Source of the DNA: Fibrobacter sp. UBA7003
GTDB taxonomy: Bacteria > Fibrobacterota > Fibrobacteria > Fibrobacterales > Fibrobacteraceae
NCBI GenBank assembly: GCA_002449765.1
Contig: DJXN01000013.1
Span: 124,001 to 188,000, forward strand
Length of the DNA: 64,000 nt
Direction of reading: 5' to 3'
The translations under genes and the position numbers were made by a program. The notes under the pieces were generated by a model. It had not been told where the DNA came from. It worked only from the letters and a program-made list of their open reading frames with translations, and did not search any database. Within the stretch, counting starts at the first letter, position 1. Each line of letters opens with the position of its first letter. Below, piece by piece: positions 19,377 through 28,749 of the stretch.

Positions 19377-20915
19377 ATGGTAGATTTAAAACAAATTGAT
19401 ATGGGAAAAAACGATGCGAAACTGGATTCGCTGGAAAAATATTTTTATGATTGTGGACATATCCAAGAAATAAAAAAGCAAAACAAATTTTTTGTAATAG
19501 GAAGAAAAGGGGCTGGAAAGTCGGCGATTGCGTGCTATGCTAAGAAGCATATTGAAGAAAAAATGTATGTGGATATAATTAGCTTCAGAGACATCCCGAC
19601 GCAATTGATGGAACAGTTTTACGATGACCGCTTTACAGCGTCAAATAAATATGTTGCCTTGTGGAATTTCATTCTTTCTGTAGAAATGTCGAAAATTCTT
19701 TTGGATTCAACGAAAGTAGAAAAAGGTGCAAGGGATAAAATTAAGTTCTTTTTAGAGCTAATTAATCCAACGCTTAAGGAAAATCCAAAAGATTATTTAA
19801 ATAATGTGAAATTGTTAGGATGGAATGTTGGCGCTGGCGTGAGTACTCCTCTTGCATCGGTTAATGTTGGCGTGAAAAAGGAAACGCAGTATGCAGAGAA
19901 ATACGTAAATGTCATAGATTATACAAATGATTTGACGAGTGAACTTGTGAGAGCGATTCCGTTAGAAGAAAATTTTCATCTTTTTTTTGACGAATTGGAT
20001 GACAATTACCAAGATGAAGAAAACTATAAAAATATGATAATTGCCTTATTTAAGGCGTCCATGGATCTTAATTCAAAATTTTTAAATCAAGAAAAGAAAG
20101 CGAGTGTTGTGATTTTGTTGAGAGATGATATATATGAAAAATTAGCATATGCAGACAAAAATAAATGGCGAGACTTTGGGATTTTTTTGAATTGGACACC
20201 TTCAAAAACACGTCAGTGGTATGAACAGGAACTTTTTAAAATAGCAAATGAACGTATCGGAGCAAGCATAGATGGCGTTGCACAAAGGGAAGTTAACTAT
20301 TGGAATAAGATTTTTATAACAGAGAACATATCGGCAGATACTAACGCGTTTGATTTTATTATATCAAGAACTTTTTTTAGGCCTAGAGATATTATTCAAT
20401 ATGTAAAGTCTGCGTTAGAAGTGGCGGTTAGTCAAAATAAAAGTATTATTGATAAATATGTTATTGAAGAAACTGATTTGAAATATGGTGAGTGGTTTAA
20501 AGGAGAACTTGTAGATGAATTGTTTCCTGTAATACCTGAAATCCAAGAAATATTCAACGTGCTTAAGATAAATTACAAATACGTTTTTTTTAAAAAGGAT
20601 ATAGAAAACATTTTTAGTCGGCATAAATTAACAACAAAATATTCAATATCTGAATTATTGCAGATACTATATGATTATAGTATTGTTGGACAATTTATGG
20701 ATACGAAGTATCCTGTGTTCAAATATCGTAATCCAGGTATTTCATTGAATGAAGAAAACAAACTATGCCTTCATTATGGTTTAAGGTGTGGCCTTGGGTT
20801 CTCGTTTAGAAAAGATTATAAAAAAGGAAAAACAAAAGAATCTCCGAAATTTGATAGAAAAAATGTAAAGCAGATTTTGGGAAAGGGTTCTTTTTTTTAC
20901 AAGCTTTCGAGGTGA
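19377..20915 (+). CDS. P-loop ATPase (Sll1717-like), possible defence gene
   Basis: A 512-residue protein with a Walker A motif GRKGAGKS (42-49) and a Walker B-like LFFDELDD (about 203-209). A long helical C-terminal region includes a conserved-looking arginine segment (RTFFRPRDIIQYVKSAL). It resembles P-loop ATPases of the Sll1717 family. Such ATPases often stand alone near phage-defence genes; the role is unproven. The gene is clearly more AT-rich than the flanking leftward genes and has its own start (ATG 19377 after AAAAGG), which suggests acquisition by transfer. There is no partner gene: the next gene is a membrane protein. Confidence 0.7.
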   Translation: MVDLKQIDMGKNDAKLDSLEKYFYDCGHIQEIKKQNKFFVIGRKGAGKSAIACYAKKHIEEKMYVDIISFRDIPTQLMEQFYDDRFTASNKYVALWNFILSVEMSKILLDSTKVEKGARDKIKFFLELINPTLKENPKDYLNNVKLLGWNVGAGVSTPLASVNVGVKKETQYAEKYVNVIDYTNDLTSELVRAIPLEENFHLFFDELDDNYQDEENYKNMIIALFKASMDLNSKFLNQEKKASVVILLRDDIYEKLAYADKNKWRDFGIFLNWTPSKTRQWYEQELFKIANERIGASIDGVAQREVNYWNKIFITENISADTNAFDFIISRTFFRPRDIIQYVKSALEVAVSQNKSIIDKYVIEETDLKYGEWFKGELVDELFPVIPEIQEIFNVLKINYKYVFFKKDIENIFSRHKLTTKYSISELLQILYDYSIVGQFMDTKYPVFKYRNPGISLNEENKLCLHYGLRCGLGFSFRKDYKKGKTKESPKFDRKNVKQILGKGSFFYKLSR

Positions 20916-20969
20916 ACCCCAATAACCATAAAGGTTTCCCTTGATACAAACCAATCGTAGAATAAAGTT

Positions 20970-23186
20970 ATGTCTTTCTTAAACGGCGTTAATTCAAAAT
21001 ATTTCTTTGATTCCCTTATAGCCTTGCTAAAAAACAAGTGGTTGCCTTTTGTTTTGGGAATACCGCTATTTTTCTGTTTGCATCATTATGAGGGGATTAT
21101 TGGTGACGCACGTTTGTATTTGTTGCAAGTCATACACAGATGGCAACCAGAGCGTTTTATAAATGATCCGCCATTTATGTTTGGAAATCAAGATAGTTAT
21201 AGTGTGTTTACCATAATCTACGATTTAATTCTCTCACATTTTTCTATTGATAGGGGAACATTTTTTTTTACATTGTTTGGTCATTCGCTTTTCCTGTTTG
21301 CCATATTTGTATTTATCTACTATTTTACAAAAACAACTCGGACAAGATTATGGTTTGTGCCTTTGTTGTTTGCCTTTATTGTTTATTCGGGAGACAACAT
21401 GCCAAACGATCATGTTTTCTTCTGGACGTATATAGAAAAGTTTAATACCTCTAGATTATTTTCTTTGGCAATTGCAATTTTAGGATTGGGAACTCTTTTT
21501 GCTGCAAAAAAATATATTAGTTTGATTCTGTTTCTGATTGGGACCGCTATTCATCCAATAACTGCTGGCTGGTGTTTGCCCTTGTGGTTATTTCTGTATT
21601 ATCCTAAAACTCGCGTTCCTGTTGTAATATTTGCATTGCTATTTCCTTTGACTTTTCTATTACATAAAGGAGTGTTTGATATTTATCCCGATGATTGGGG
21701 TAATTGTACCCATGATCATCCAGTTACTTATTTAATGCTGTGGCGAGAAGTCGTTGCCGTCTTGTTTTTTGGAATTGTTGTGCCTAAATTCACCAAGAAT
21801 GAAATTCTTTTGAAATATGCAAAAGCGTGCTTTGGAGTGTTGTTTATTGGTTTCTATTGGTCTGCAACGGGGGTGGCGGCAAAACATATTTTTCTTTATC
21901 AAGTGCAAACATGGCGTATTGAATGGTTGTTTTTTATTTTGGCATTGCCTTTTTTTGCGTATTTGGTGTACGAACAAATTGCTCTAGTTCGCCATAAAAA
22001 GTTCAATTTGGGTGGAATTCAATTGACGACTCAACATGCGTCGCTTGCTTTGGTTGGTTATGCAATTTTTATGATCGCTCCTTGTAGTGGAGCTATTGTT
22101 ATGTCTTTGGTTTTACTGTTAATTCCCGAAAAGAAATTGAATTTGAATATTTTGATGTTCGTGCTATCTGCTTTATGTTTTTTGTCGGCTGGAGAACAGG
22201 GACTAATTGAAAATATACTTTTGGGAACTATAGATTTTAAATTGTTTAACTTGACTGATTTGTACAGAAGTGTAGACAATTTAATCTTTTTACAATTTTT
22301 GTGGGTTTTGGGAATTATTTTTGCGATAGTATTAAAGATTGCCAACAAACACGAGAGTCCGTTTATGCTGTTGTGTTTTGCGGTAGTCTTATTGATTTAT
22401 GCAGCGTTTCCTCAATTTCAGTTGTTGCCAGTGGCTTTACTTGCCTTTGTACTTTTTTATAAAAAACGTATAAAACTTTGGCTGTTTATCCCAATTTTAC
22501 TTTTGTGTATAGGGGATTGTCTTTTTAATACGGAATTACGAGAAACAAATGCTTTATTCGGATTCCCCAAAAAGATTTTGAATACTATGTTTTATGCTTT
22601 TTTTGTTGCTGTTGGATTTAGCTTGTTTCTTTTTAATATTTCAAGTCTTTTCCGCAAGTTTCTTTTGATTGTAATTTCTTTCATATTAACAGCCTTTGCG
22701 TATGTAGATTATGACAAAAGGAATGAAGAACTCAAACAAGCAGAATCTCAAATAGGGTTGTTCAGAGACGATACTATTTTTCCGCAGATTAAAAACAGAG
22801 GAAAATTGTTTTATTATGTGACAGGAAATTATGTGGATGATTCGAGAATGCAATTCTGGACAGGGTCTTATTTTGGCGAAACAACTCCGGTGGGAGAACC
22901 TCTTTTTCAAGGGCAGTTCGAAGAAGAGCGAAAACGTCTCAACTATATTTTCTTTAAGGAACAGCGCGGTTTTATTGCCAAACGAGGTGATTGGCGTAGA
23001 TTTGTTAAAGATTCGCTATCGCAAAAAGATATTCTTCTTGACAGAGTAGATTTTCTTTGCTCCATTGGAGAAATTTCTCATTTGGTGTCTAGCTTTAGAT
23101 TGCGAGAGTACCAAAAATTAGATTCTCTTTCTATAAATATGTCAGAAACCATTTATTTGTATGGGTGTCCAAATGCAAAAGACTAG
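20970..23186 (+). CDS. Polytopic membrane protein, paralogue of the 15508 gene
   Basis: A 738-residue protein with many hydrophobic helices and a C-terminal soluble part. It shares the block RFINDPPFMFGNQDSYSVF and the AIHPITAGWCLPLWLF segment with the 15508-17535 protein (IHPLTAGWGLPLWLF), so both belong to the same family (DUF6798-like). Unlike that copy, this gene is AT-rich and lies on the other strand. It overlaps the acyltransferase gene downstream, so the two are probably cotranscribed. A role in surface polysaccharide assembly is plausible from the context; the enzymatic activity is unknown. Confidence 0.65.
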   Translation: MSFLNGVNSKYFFDSLIALLKNKWLPFVLGIPLFFCLHHYEGIIGDARLYLLQVIHRWQPERFINDPPFMFGNQDSYSVFTIIYDLILSHFSIDRGTFFFTLFGHSLFLFAIFVFIYYFTKTTRTRLWFVPLLFAFIVYSGDNMPNDHVFFWTYIEKFNTSRLFSLAIAILGLGTLFAAKKYISLILFLIGTAIHPITAGWCLPLWLFLYYPKTRVPVVIFALLFPLTFLLHKGVFDIYPDDWGNCTHDHPVTYLMLWREVVAVLFFGIVVPKFTKNEILLKYAKACFGVLFIGFYWSATGVAAKHIFLYQVQTWRIEWLFFILALPFFAYLVYEQIALVRHKKFNLGGIQLTTQHASLALVGYAIFMIAPCSGAIVMSLVLLLIPEKKLNLNILMFVLSALCFLSAGEQGLIENILLGTIDFKLFNLTDLYRSVDNLIFLQFLWVLGIIFAIVLKIANKHESPFMLLCFAVVLLIYAAFPQFQLLPVALLAFVLFYKKRIKLWLFIPILLLCIGDCLFNTELRETNALFGFPKKILNTMFYAFFVAVGFSLFLFNISSLFRKFLLIVISFILTAFAYVDYDKRNEELKQAESQIGLFRDDTIFPQIKNRGKLFYYVTGNYVDDSRMQFWTGSYFGETTPVGEPLFQGQFEEERKRLNYIFFKEQRGFIAKRGDWRRFVKDSLSQKDILLDRVDFLCSIGEISHLVSSFRLREYQKLDSLSINMSETIYLYGCPNAKD

Positions 23187-24171
23187 AGATTCTATTTTTG
23201 ATATAATGAAAGGTATAGCAATTATTTCTGTTGTTGTTATACATTCTTGTCCTCCTTGGCAATTGTATCACTTGCTAAGTTTTTTTCATGTTCCTCTTTT
23301 CTTTGTTATATCGGGATACTTTTCCAAAGAGAAGCGGTTTTCTGAAGTTTTTTTGAATCGTGTAACAAAGCTTCTTATCCCTTTAGTATTTACAAGCCTT
23401 GTGATGTTGCTTGTTGTGAGTCTCTTAGATGCCGTATGCGGTACGCATTCGATAGATGTTGCTGTAAAATCATTGCTGCTGGGAACTGCTTCGTGGACAA
23501 TGCCACCAGGGGAGGTTTATATTCTGAGTGCGGGGCCTTTGTGGTTTTTGTGGGCGCTTGTTTTTGTTAGCGTTTATTGGTCTTTTTTTCAGAGGGTAAA
23601 TAACGAACTTTTGCGAGGAGTGCTGGTGCTGGTTTTTGCGATGGCTGCGAACCTATCCAAGTCATATTTTACGCTGCCATTTTCTATTCAGGCTTCTTTT
23701 GGTGCATTAGGTTTTTTTTATGCAGGTTTTCTGGTTAAAAAATATGGCTTGCTGGAGAACGTATTGGGTAAGAAGATTTCTATTGTGTGTCTGATAGCCT
23801 TTGTTTATTGTGTTGGCTTCTCAAATATTGATGTGAATTTGTGTGCTTACGGGGCTTTGTATGTGCCGGAGGTTCTTGCCGTTTTGGCCGTATTTTTTGC
23901 CTTGCATGCGATTGTCACCAAATATAGGACTGAATCCAGACTTTGGTCATTGCTAAATTTTGTTGGCAGATATAGCCTGGTTGCGTTTTGTGTTCATTCG
24001 ATTGATCAAAATATCTTTGTATACTGGCTTCCATATAAGATATGGGCGTCTTTTGAAGGCGATTTTCAAACTAATTGCGCGATTTTGTTGCGGATTATGC
24101 TTGTTATTTTTACAACATGGCTTGTATCTAAAAACAAGTTCTTATGTAAAAAGGTATTTTTTATTGAGTAA
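23161..24171 (+). CDS. Acyltransferase 3 family membrane protein
   Basis: A 336-residue integral membrane acyltransferase of the OafA/NolL type. The N-terminus has the family pattern DIMKGIAIISVVVIHS (catalytic His region), followed by FFHVPLFFVISGYFSK and about ten hydrophobic segments. Such proteins transfer acetyl or other acyl groups from the cytoplasm to sugars of exported glycans. The start could be ATG 23161 or ATG 23173; both lie inside the end of the upstream gene and neither has a strong ribosome binding site. AT-rich like its upstream neighbour. The epimerase gene follows after 12 bp. Confidence 0.85.
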   Translation: MGVQMQKTRDSIFDIMKGIAIISVVVIHSCPPWQLYHLLSFFHVPLFFVISGYFSKEKRFSEVFLNRVTKLLIPLVFTSLVMLLVVSLLDAVCGTHSIDVAVKSLLLGTASWTMPPGEVYILSAGPLWFLWALVFVSVYWSFFQRVNNELLRGVLVLVFAMAANLSKSYFTLPFSIQASFGALGFFYAGFLVKKYGLLENVLGKKISIVCLIAFVYCVGFSNIDVNLCAYGALYVPEVLAVLAVFFALHAIVTKYRTESRLWSLLNFVGRYSLVAFCVHSIDQNIFVYWLPYKIWASFEGDFQTNCAILLRIMLVIFTTWLVSKNKFLCKKVFFIE

Positions 24172-24183
24172 CAAGGAGTTCTT

Positions 24184-25221
24184 ATGTCTTGTTTTTTGAT
24201 TACTGGTGGTGCGGGCTTCTTTGGCTCCATCTTAAAAAAACAACTTCTATCAGAAGGCCACAGGTGCGTAAGCATAGACCTGTGCCCGGATGCAGATTCG
24301 CATGAAAATCTTGTCAGCGTGCGGGGGGATATTCGCGACAAGGAACTCGTGGAAAAACTTTTTAACGAAAATCAATTTGAAGCGGTGTTTCATCTTGCAG
24401 CAATGCTTGCCCATGACCGCAAACGGATAAACGACCTCTGGACGTCTAATGTCGAGGGAACTGAAATCATTGCTGATACATGTATTCGGCATAATGTAAA
24501 AAAGCTGGTGTTTACGTCGTCCAACTGCTTGTGGGCAAAAAATTTTGATTCTCCGGTTACCGAAGAAGAAATCCCGAATCCGATTGAAATTTACGGTAAA
24601 TCGAAACTGGAGGGTGAAAAGATTCTATTTGCAAAGAAAGATAAACTGGATTCTGTGATTTTCCGTTGCCCGACGATTATGGATGAAGGTCGTTTAGGCT
24701 TGCTATCCATTTTGTTTGAATTTATTGATGAAAATCGCAAGCTTTGGATGGTTGGCGATGGCAATAATCGCTATCAGTTTATCTATGCAAAGGATTTGGC
24801 GAATGCCTGCGAACTTGCGCTTGGTTATCAGGGTACAACGGTGTTCAACATCGGTTCCGACAATGTAAAGACCTTTAATGAAGTTTATAGTTATGTAATT
24901 CAGCATGGTGAATCCAAATCTAAGTTGGCGCATTTCCCGAAATGGTTTATTATTCCATGCATGAAGTTGGCCAGTAAATTGGGAATTTCTCCGCTTGGCC
25001 CATATCAGTATAAGATGATTGCGTCTACGTTTGTTTTTGACACGTCAAAGATTAAACGTGAACTTGGCTTTAAGCCTACAAAAACAAATGAAGAAATGCT
25101 TTTGAGGGCTTATGAGTTTTACCACCAGAATCGTAGGGCTATTGAACATCGGACAAATGTTTCGGCACATAATGAGTGTGCCGATATGGGGATTATCAGG
25201 TTGTTGAAATGGCTTTCGTAG
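24184..25221 (+). CDS. NAD-dependent sugar epimerase/dehydratase (extended SDR)
   Basis: A 345-residue extended short-chain dehydrogenase. It has the nucleotide-binding motif TGGAGFFG (7-14), the catalytic YGKSK (Y137, K141) and the usual TSSN region at 111-114. The family acts on nucleotide-activated sugars (epimerisation, dehydration or reduction); the substrate is not visible from sequence. AAGGAG precedes the ATG. It is followed in overlap by a GtrA gene and then an FAD oxidoreductase, a combination common in cell-envelope glycan loci. Confidence 0.85.
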   Translation: MSCFLITGGAGFFGSILKKQLLSEGHRCVSIDLCPDADSHENLVSVRGDIRDKELVEKLFNENQFEAVFHLAAMLAHDRKRINDLWTSNVEGTEIIADTCIRHNVKKLVFTSSNCLWAKNFDSPVTEEEIPNPIEIYGKSKLEGEKILFAKKDKLDSVIFRCPTIMDEGRLGLLSILFEFIDENRKLWMVGDGNNRYQFIYAKDLANACELALGYQGTTVFNIGSDNVKTFNEVYSYVIQHGESKSKLAHFPKWFIIPCMKLASKLGISPLGPYQYKMIASTFVFDTSKIKRELGFKPTKTNEEMLLRAYEFYHQNRRAIEHRTNVSAHNECADMGIIRLLKWLS

Positions 25222-25652
25222 AATTGTTGAAAATTGCGGTTTCCAATAAACAAAATATCGTAGGGCAATTCTTACGGTATTTTGTGACGGGGGGCCTTGC
25301 CTTTATAGTAGATTTTGGTGTTTTTTCATTGACACTCTACTATTTTGATGTCCATTATTTGGTCGCAAACTTAATAGGTCTTATGGCTGGCAATGTGGTG
25401 AACTATCTGCTTTCTCTAGGCTGGGTTTTTAGTGCAGAAAAGAGAAAGATGGAAAAGCATCGAATGCTTGAAATAACGGTGTTTGTGATTATAAGCCTTG
25501 TTGGCATGGGCTTGAATGAATTGCTTATGTTGTTAATGGTGGGTTTTGCTGATCTTAATGAAATGTTCTCAAAGGTTATGTCGGCAGGTGTGGTGCTTGT
25601 ATATAATTTCTTGGCGAGAAAGTTTATATTATTTAAGAAAAATAAGAGGTAG
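25209..25652 (+). CDS. GtrA family membrane protein
   Basis: A 147-residue protein with four hydrophobic helices and the GtrA pattern (FLRYFVTGGLAFIVDFGVF near the start, VVNYLLSLGWVFS, YNFLARKFILFK at the end). GtrA-family proteins are thought to help move polyprenyl-linked sugars across the membrane. I chose ATG 25209, which overlaps the epimerase stop; an upstream in-frame codon at 25176 would add 11 atypical residues. The following oxidoreductase starts 3 bp later. Confidence 0.82.
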   Translation: MAFVELLKIAVSNKQNIVGQFLRYFVTGGLAFIVDFGVFSLTLYYFDVHYLVANLIGLMAGNVVNYLLSLGWVFSAEKRKMEKHRMLEITVFVIISLVGMGLNELLMLLMVGFADLNEMFSKVMSAGVVLVYNFLARKFILFKKNKR

Positions 25653-25655
25653 TTT

Positions 25656-27272
25656 ATGGGTTGCGAAAAAAACAAAATCGCTGTTATCGCTGGTGCGGGC
25701 CCGGCTGGGCTTACCGCTGCGCTGGAACTCTTGCGCACGACCGGCGTAAAGCCCGTCATTTTTGAGGCCGAGGATGTAATTGGGGGCATTTCCCGTACGG
25801 CGCGTTACAACGGCAACCGCATGGATATCGGCGGGCACCGCTTCTTCAGCAAGAGCGATACCGTGATGGACTGGTGGCAGGGAATACTCCCGCTGCAGGG
25901 CGCCGCCAGTAAGGACGACATTGCCATCGGGCGCAATGTACCGCTCACGGAAGGCGGTCCCGACCCCGAGAAGACGGACTACGTGATGCTCTGCCGCAGC
26001 CGCCTCAGCCGAATCCTCTTCTTGCGTAAGCTTTTCGACTACCCGGTTTCGCTGAATGGCGATACCATCCGTAACCTCGGCCTTTGGCGCATGTTCAAGA
26101 TTGGCATGAGCTACATCAAGGTGCAACTTTTGCCCGCCCGCAAGGAGAAGAGCCTCGAAGATTTCATGATCAACCGCTTCGGCGTGGAACTCTACCGCAC
26201 GTTCTTCCGCGACTACACCGAGAAGGTGTGGGGCGTGCCGTGCAGCAAGATTAGCCCAGACTGGGGTGGTCAGCGCATCAAGGGGCTTTCCATCACGAAG
26301 ACTGTGGTGCATGCCGTGAAGCAGATTTTCGCAAAGCCCACCGACATCCGCCAGAAGAATACCGAGACGAGTCTCATTGGGCAGTTCCTTTATCCGAAAT
26401 TCGGACCCGGCCAGCTGTGGGAAACGGTTGCCGAGAAGGTGAGGGAGATGGGCGGCGAAATCCGCATGAACTCGAAGGTCGTGGGCGTGAACCGCTCGGC
26501 TGACGGATTGCATGTCGAGTGTGTCGTGGTGGAAAGTATGGGCTCAGATGGTGTTGTTGCGCGCGAAACTGTCTCGTGTGACTACTTCCTCAGCACCATG
26601 CCTGTCAAGGATCTTGTCGCTGCGATGGACAACGAGAGGACTCCCGTGCCTGCCGATGTCAGGCGCGTCGCCGATGGCCTTGTGTACCGCGACTTCATTA
26701 CCGTGGGTCTATTGCTCGACAAATTGCTCATCAAAAATCCGGCAAAGCCAGGCACTCCCGAAAGTAAGCTCAAGTTCGTGGCCGACAACTGGATCTACGT
26801 GCAGGAATCCGACGTGAAGCTCGGCCGCATCCAGATTTTCAACAATTGGAGCCCTTACCTGGTCGCCGACCCCGAGAAGGTGTGGATAGGCCTCGAGTAC
26901 TTTGCTACCGAAGGCGACGAGATGTGGCGCATGCCCGACGCGGACTTTATCAAGTTTGCCATCGCTGAACTTGACAAGATTGATGTGGCAAGGCCCGATG
27001 ACGTGCGCGACTCCGTGGTGTTCCACATCAAGAAGGCGTATCCGGCCTACTTTGGTACCTACGGAGAGTTTAACAAGATTCGCGAATACGTAGACCCGAT
27101 AGATAATTTGTTCTTGATGGGCCGTAACGGCATGCATAAGTACAACAACATGGACCACAGCATGCTTGCCGCCATGGAAGTCGTGAAGTGCATCCGCGAA
27201 GGTTCAACCGACAAGACTGCCCTCTGGAACGTGAACAGCGAAGAAGAATACCACGAAGGGAAAAAAGGGTAG
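25656..27272 (+). CDS. NAD(P)/FAD-dependent oxidoreductase (UDP-galactopyranose mutase-like fold)
   Basis: A 538-residue flavoprotein with the dinucleotide-binding motif GAGPAG (13-18), the GG motif region [12 protein letters not shown] and a C-terminal FAD-binding segment [18 protein letters not shown]. The layout is that of the amine-oxidase/protoporphyrinogen-oxidase/UDP-Gal mutase superfamily. Members found next to GtrA and glycosyltransferases are assumed to modify lipid- or nucleotide-linked sugars, but the reaction is not established. The gene is GC-richer than the preceding AT-rich genes, so the foreign-looking segment ends near 25650. AAGAGG precedes ATG 25656. Confidence 0.82.
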   Translation: MGCEKNKIAVIAGAGPAGLTAALELLRTTGVKPVIFEAEDVIGGISRTARYNGNRMDIGGHRFFSKSDTVMDWWQGILPLQGAASKDDIAIGRNVPLTEGGPDPEKTDYVMLCRSRLSRILFLRKLFDYPVSLNGDTIRNLGLWRMFKIGMSYIKVQLLPARKEKSLEDFMINRFGVELYRTFFRDYTEKVWGVPCSKISPDWGGQRIKGLSITKTVVHAVKQIFAKPTDIRQKNTETSLIGQFLYPKFGPGQLWETVAEKVREMGGEIRMNSKVVGVNRSADGLHVECVVVESMGSDGVVARETVSCDYFLSTMPVKDLVAAMDNERTPVPADVRRVADGLVYRDFITVGLLLDKLLIKNPAKPGTPESKLKFVADNWIYVQESDVKLGRIQIFNNWSPYLVADPEKVWIGLEYFATEGDEMWRMPDADFIKFAIAELDKIDVARPDDVRDSVVFHIKKAYPAYFGTYGEFNKIREYVDPIDNLFLMGRNGMHKYNNMDHSMLAAMEVVKCIREGSTDKTALWNVNSEEEYHEGKKG

Positions 27273-27425
27273 ATTTCAAGGAAAGGCCGGGAATAACAAA
27301 TTTGGCCAATTTTAGTCGGGTTCGTCACCTTTTAGAAAAAGAGATCTTTTAATATTACGTGAATGCTAACGGATGGTCTTAAAAGTATTTGTGCGATTAT
27401 GGGGTGCTTTCATATGGGAGAATGG

Positions 27426-28589
27426 TTACTTGTTGTATTTAAATTTATGATGAATGTCGTTCTTTTCAAATTCAAAGATGGGGTCATCTTTAGTGCCGAA
27501 AAGGTAGATTGACTCGCAATGCGCGAAATAGCGGACGAATTTTGAAAGCGCTTTGTCGTAATCCTTATCATTTGTTGAAAAAGGAACCATTAAATGTGGC
27601 ATGATGTTGTGAATCATTCTGTATTTTGTAAAGAAATGGTTCCCATCCTTGGATTCTTCTTCCCATTCGTAGCCGAATCCGGAAAACCAGTTGTAGAACA
27701 GCATTATTTGTTCGCGGGTACTAAGTTGTGCCCGAAGGATTTTTAGAAGATTTGTCTTTTCGTCTGGTGGTAGGTATTTCTCGTCTTCGTTGGCTACTGT
27801 TTTAACCATCAAAAATAGATGGCGGTAATAATTGTCAAGATCATCGAAATGGCCGAAGAAGGGTGGCTGCGATATAAAGAATTTCCGGTATTGAAATAAT
27901 GTTTGGATTATATTGTTCATTTCTTGTGATTCGGTGCTTTTAATTTTTCCTTTGAATATTTTCTTTATTGTGCTTGAAAAAGATTTTATGTTGCCGTCGG
28001 TTAATGCTTGGTAAATTGCGTTTCGCATGCCATAGTTGAAAATTTCATCGTCTATTCCAAAATAATAAATGCTGTATGCTCGCTGAACTCTTTGTATCGC
28101 TTTTTGATTTGGCGCAAGAACCCCGAGAATGTCGTAAGTGAGGGTAAACTCTATTAGGTGATGAAGAAAAATCTGGCGTCCGTTTTTCTCAATTGTTTCT
28201 TCTTCGGGGCGTTTTAGCAAGCGGAAATTAGAATTTTTTGTACTGTATATGTTTTGTATCCATTTGAGTTCTTTGATATTTTCTCGGTGTATCGCGAGCA
28301 TCTCGTAGAACCGTGATATTGCTTGTTGTTTCCTGTTCTCTCGAATCATCTCCTCATTCGCTTTAAATTGTACCCAAAAGGCTGCGAAAGTAATAAGCGC
28401 TGCGGCAATCGCGATAAAGGGGTTCATTATTCCGAATGTATCGCCAATGACTCCTGTACTAGAATCAAAAGTGGAAAAACCAGTAAACCGCCACAGCGTT
28501 ATAACGGCAAAAATCGTTGCGGTCAGAGCAAGTAGCGCGAGAACGGCTAGAAAAGGATTGTCTTTTATCCAATGGAAAAACTTCATCAT
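27426..28589 (-). CDS. Putative phage abortive infection protein (PutAbiC-like)
   Basis: A 387-residue protein with two N-terminal membrane helices (about 12-35 and 52-72). These are followed by the block FWVQFKANEEMIRENRKQQ and RFYEMLAIHRENIKEL, characteristic of the putative phage abortive infection (PutAbiC) family. The long C-terminal cytoplasmic part is helical. Abi proteins of this type are thought to cause cell arrest on phage infection; the mechanism is unknown. It is followed on the same strand by nothing related. Other candidate defence genes lie upstream, so it may be part of a defence cluster. Moderately AT-rich. Confidence 0.78.
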   Translation of the reverse strand: MMKFFHWIKDNPFLAVLALLALTATIFAVITLWRFTGFSTFDSSTGVIGDTFGIMNPFIAIAAALITFAAFWVQFKANEEMIRENRKQQAISRFYEMLAIHRENIKELKWIQNIYSTKNSNFRLLKRPEEETIEKNGRQIFLHHLIEFTLTYDILGVLAPNQKAIQRVQRAYSIYYFGIDDEIFNYGMRNAIYQALTDGNIKSFSSTIKKIFKGKIKSTESQEMNNIIQTLFQYRKFFISQPPFFGHFDDLDNYYRHLFLMVKTVANEDEKYLPPDEKTNLLKILRAQLSTREQIMLFYNWFSGFGYEWEEESKDGNHFFTKYRMIHNIMPHLMVPFSTNDKDYDKALSKFVRYFAHCESIYLFGTKDDPIFEFEKNDIHHKFKYNK

Positions 28590-28749
28590 ATTTTCTCGTT
28601 GGTTTTTTTTAACAAAAAAAGATTCTACGTACGAAATTTTTTACGGCTATGTAATCAGCATTGGGCAAGTACGTGGAGCCGCTCTTTTGCTGCGCCTCGC
28701 AAAGCAACTTTAAGGAGTCGATGCCTGTTTCTTTTGAATCTTCATTTTT

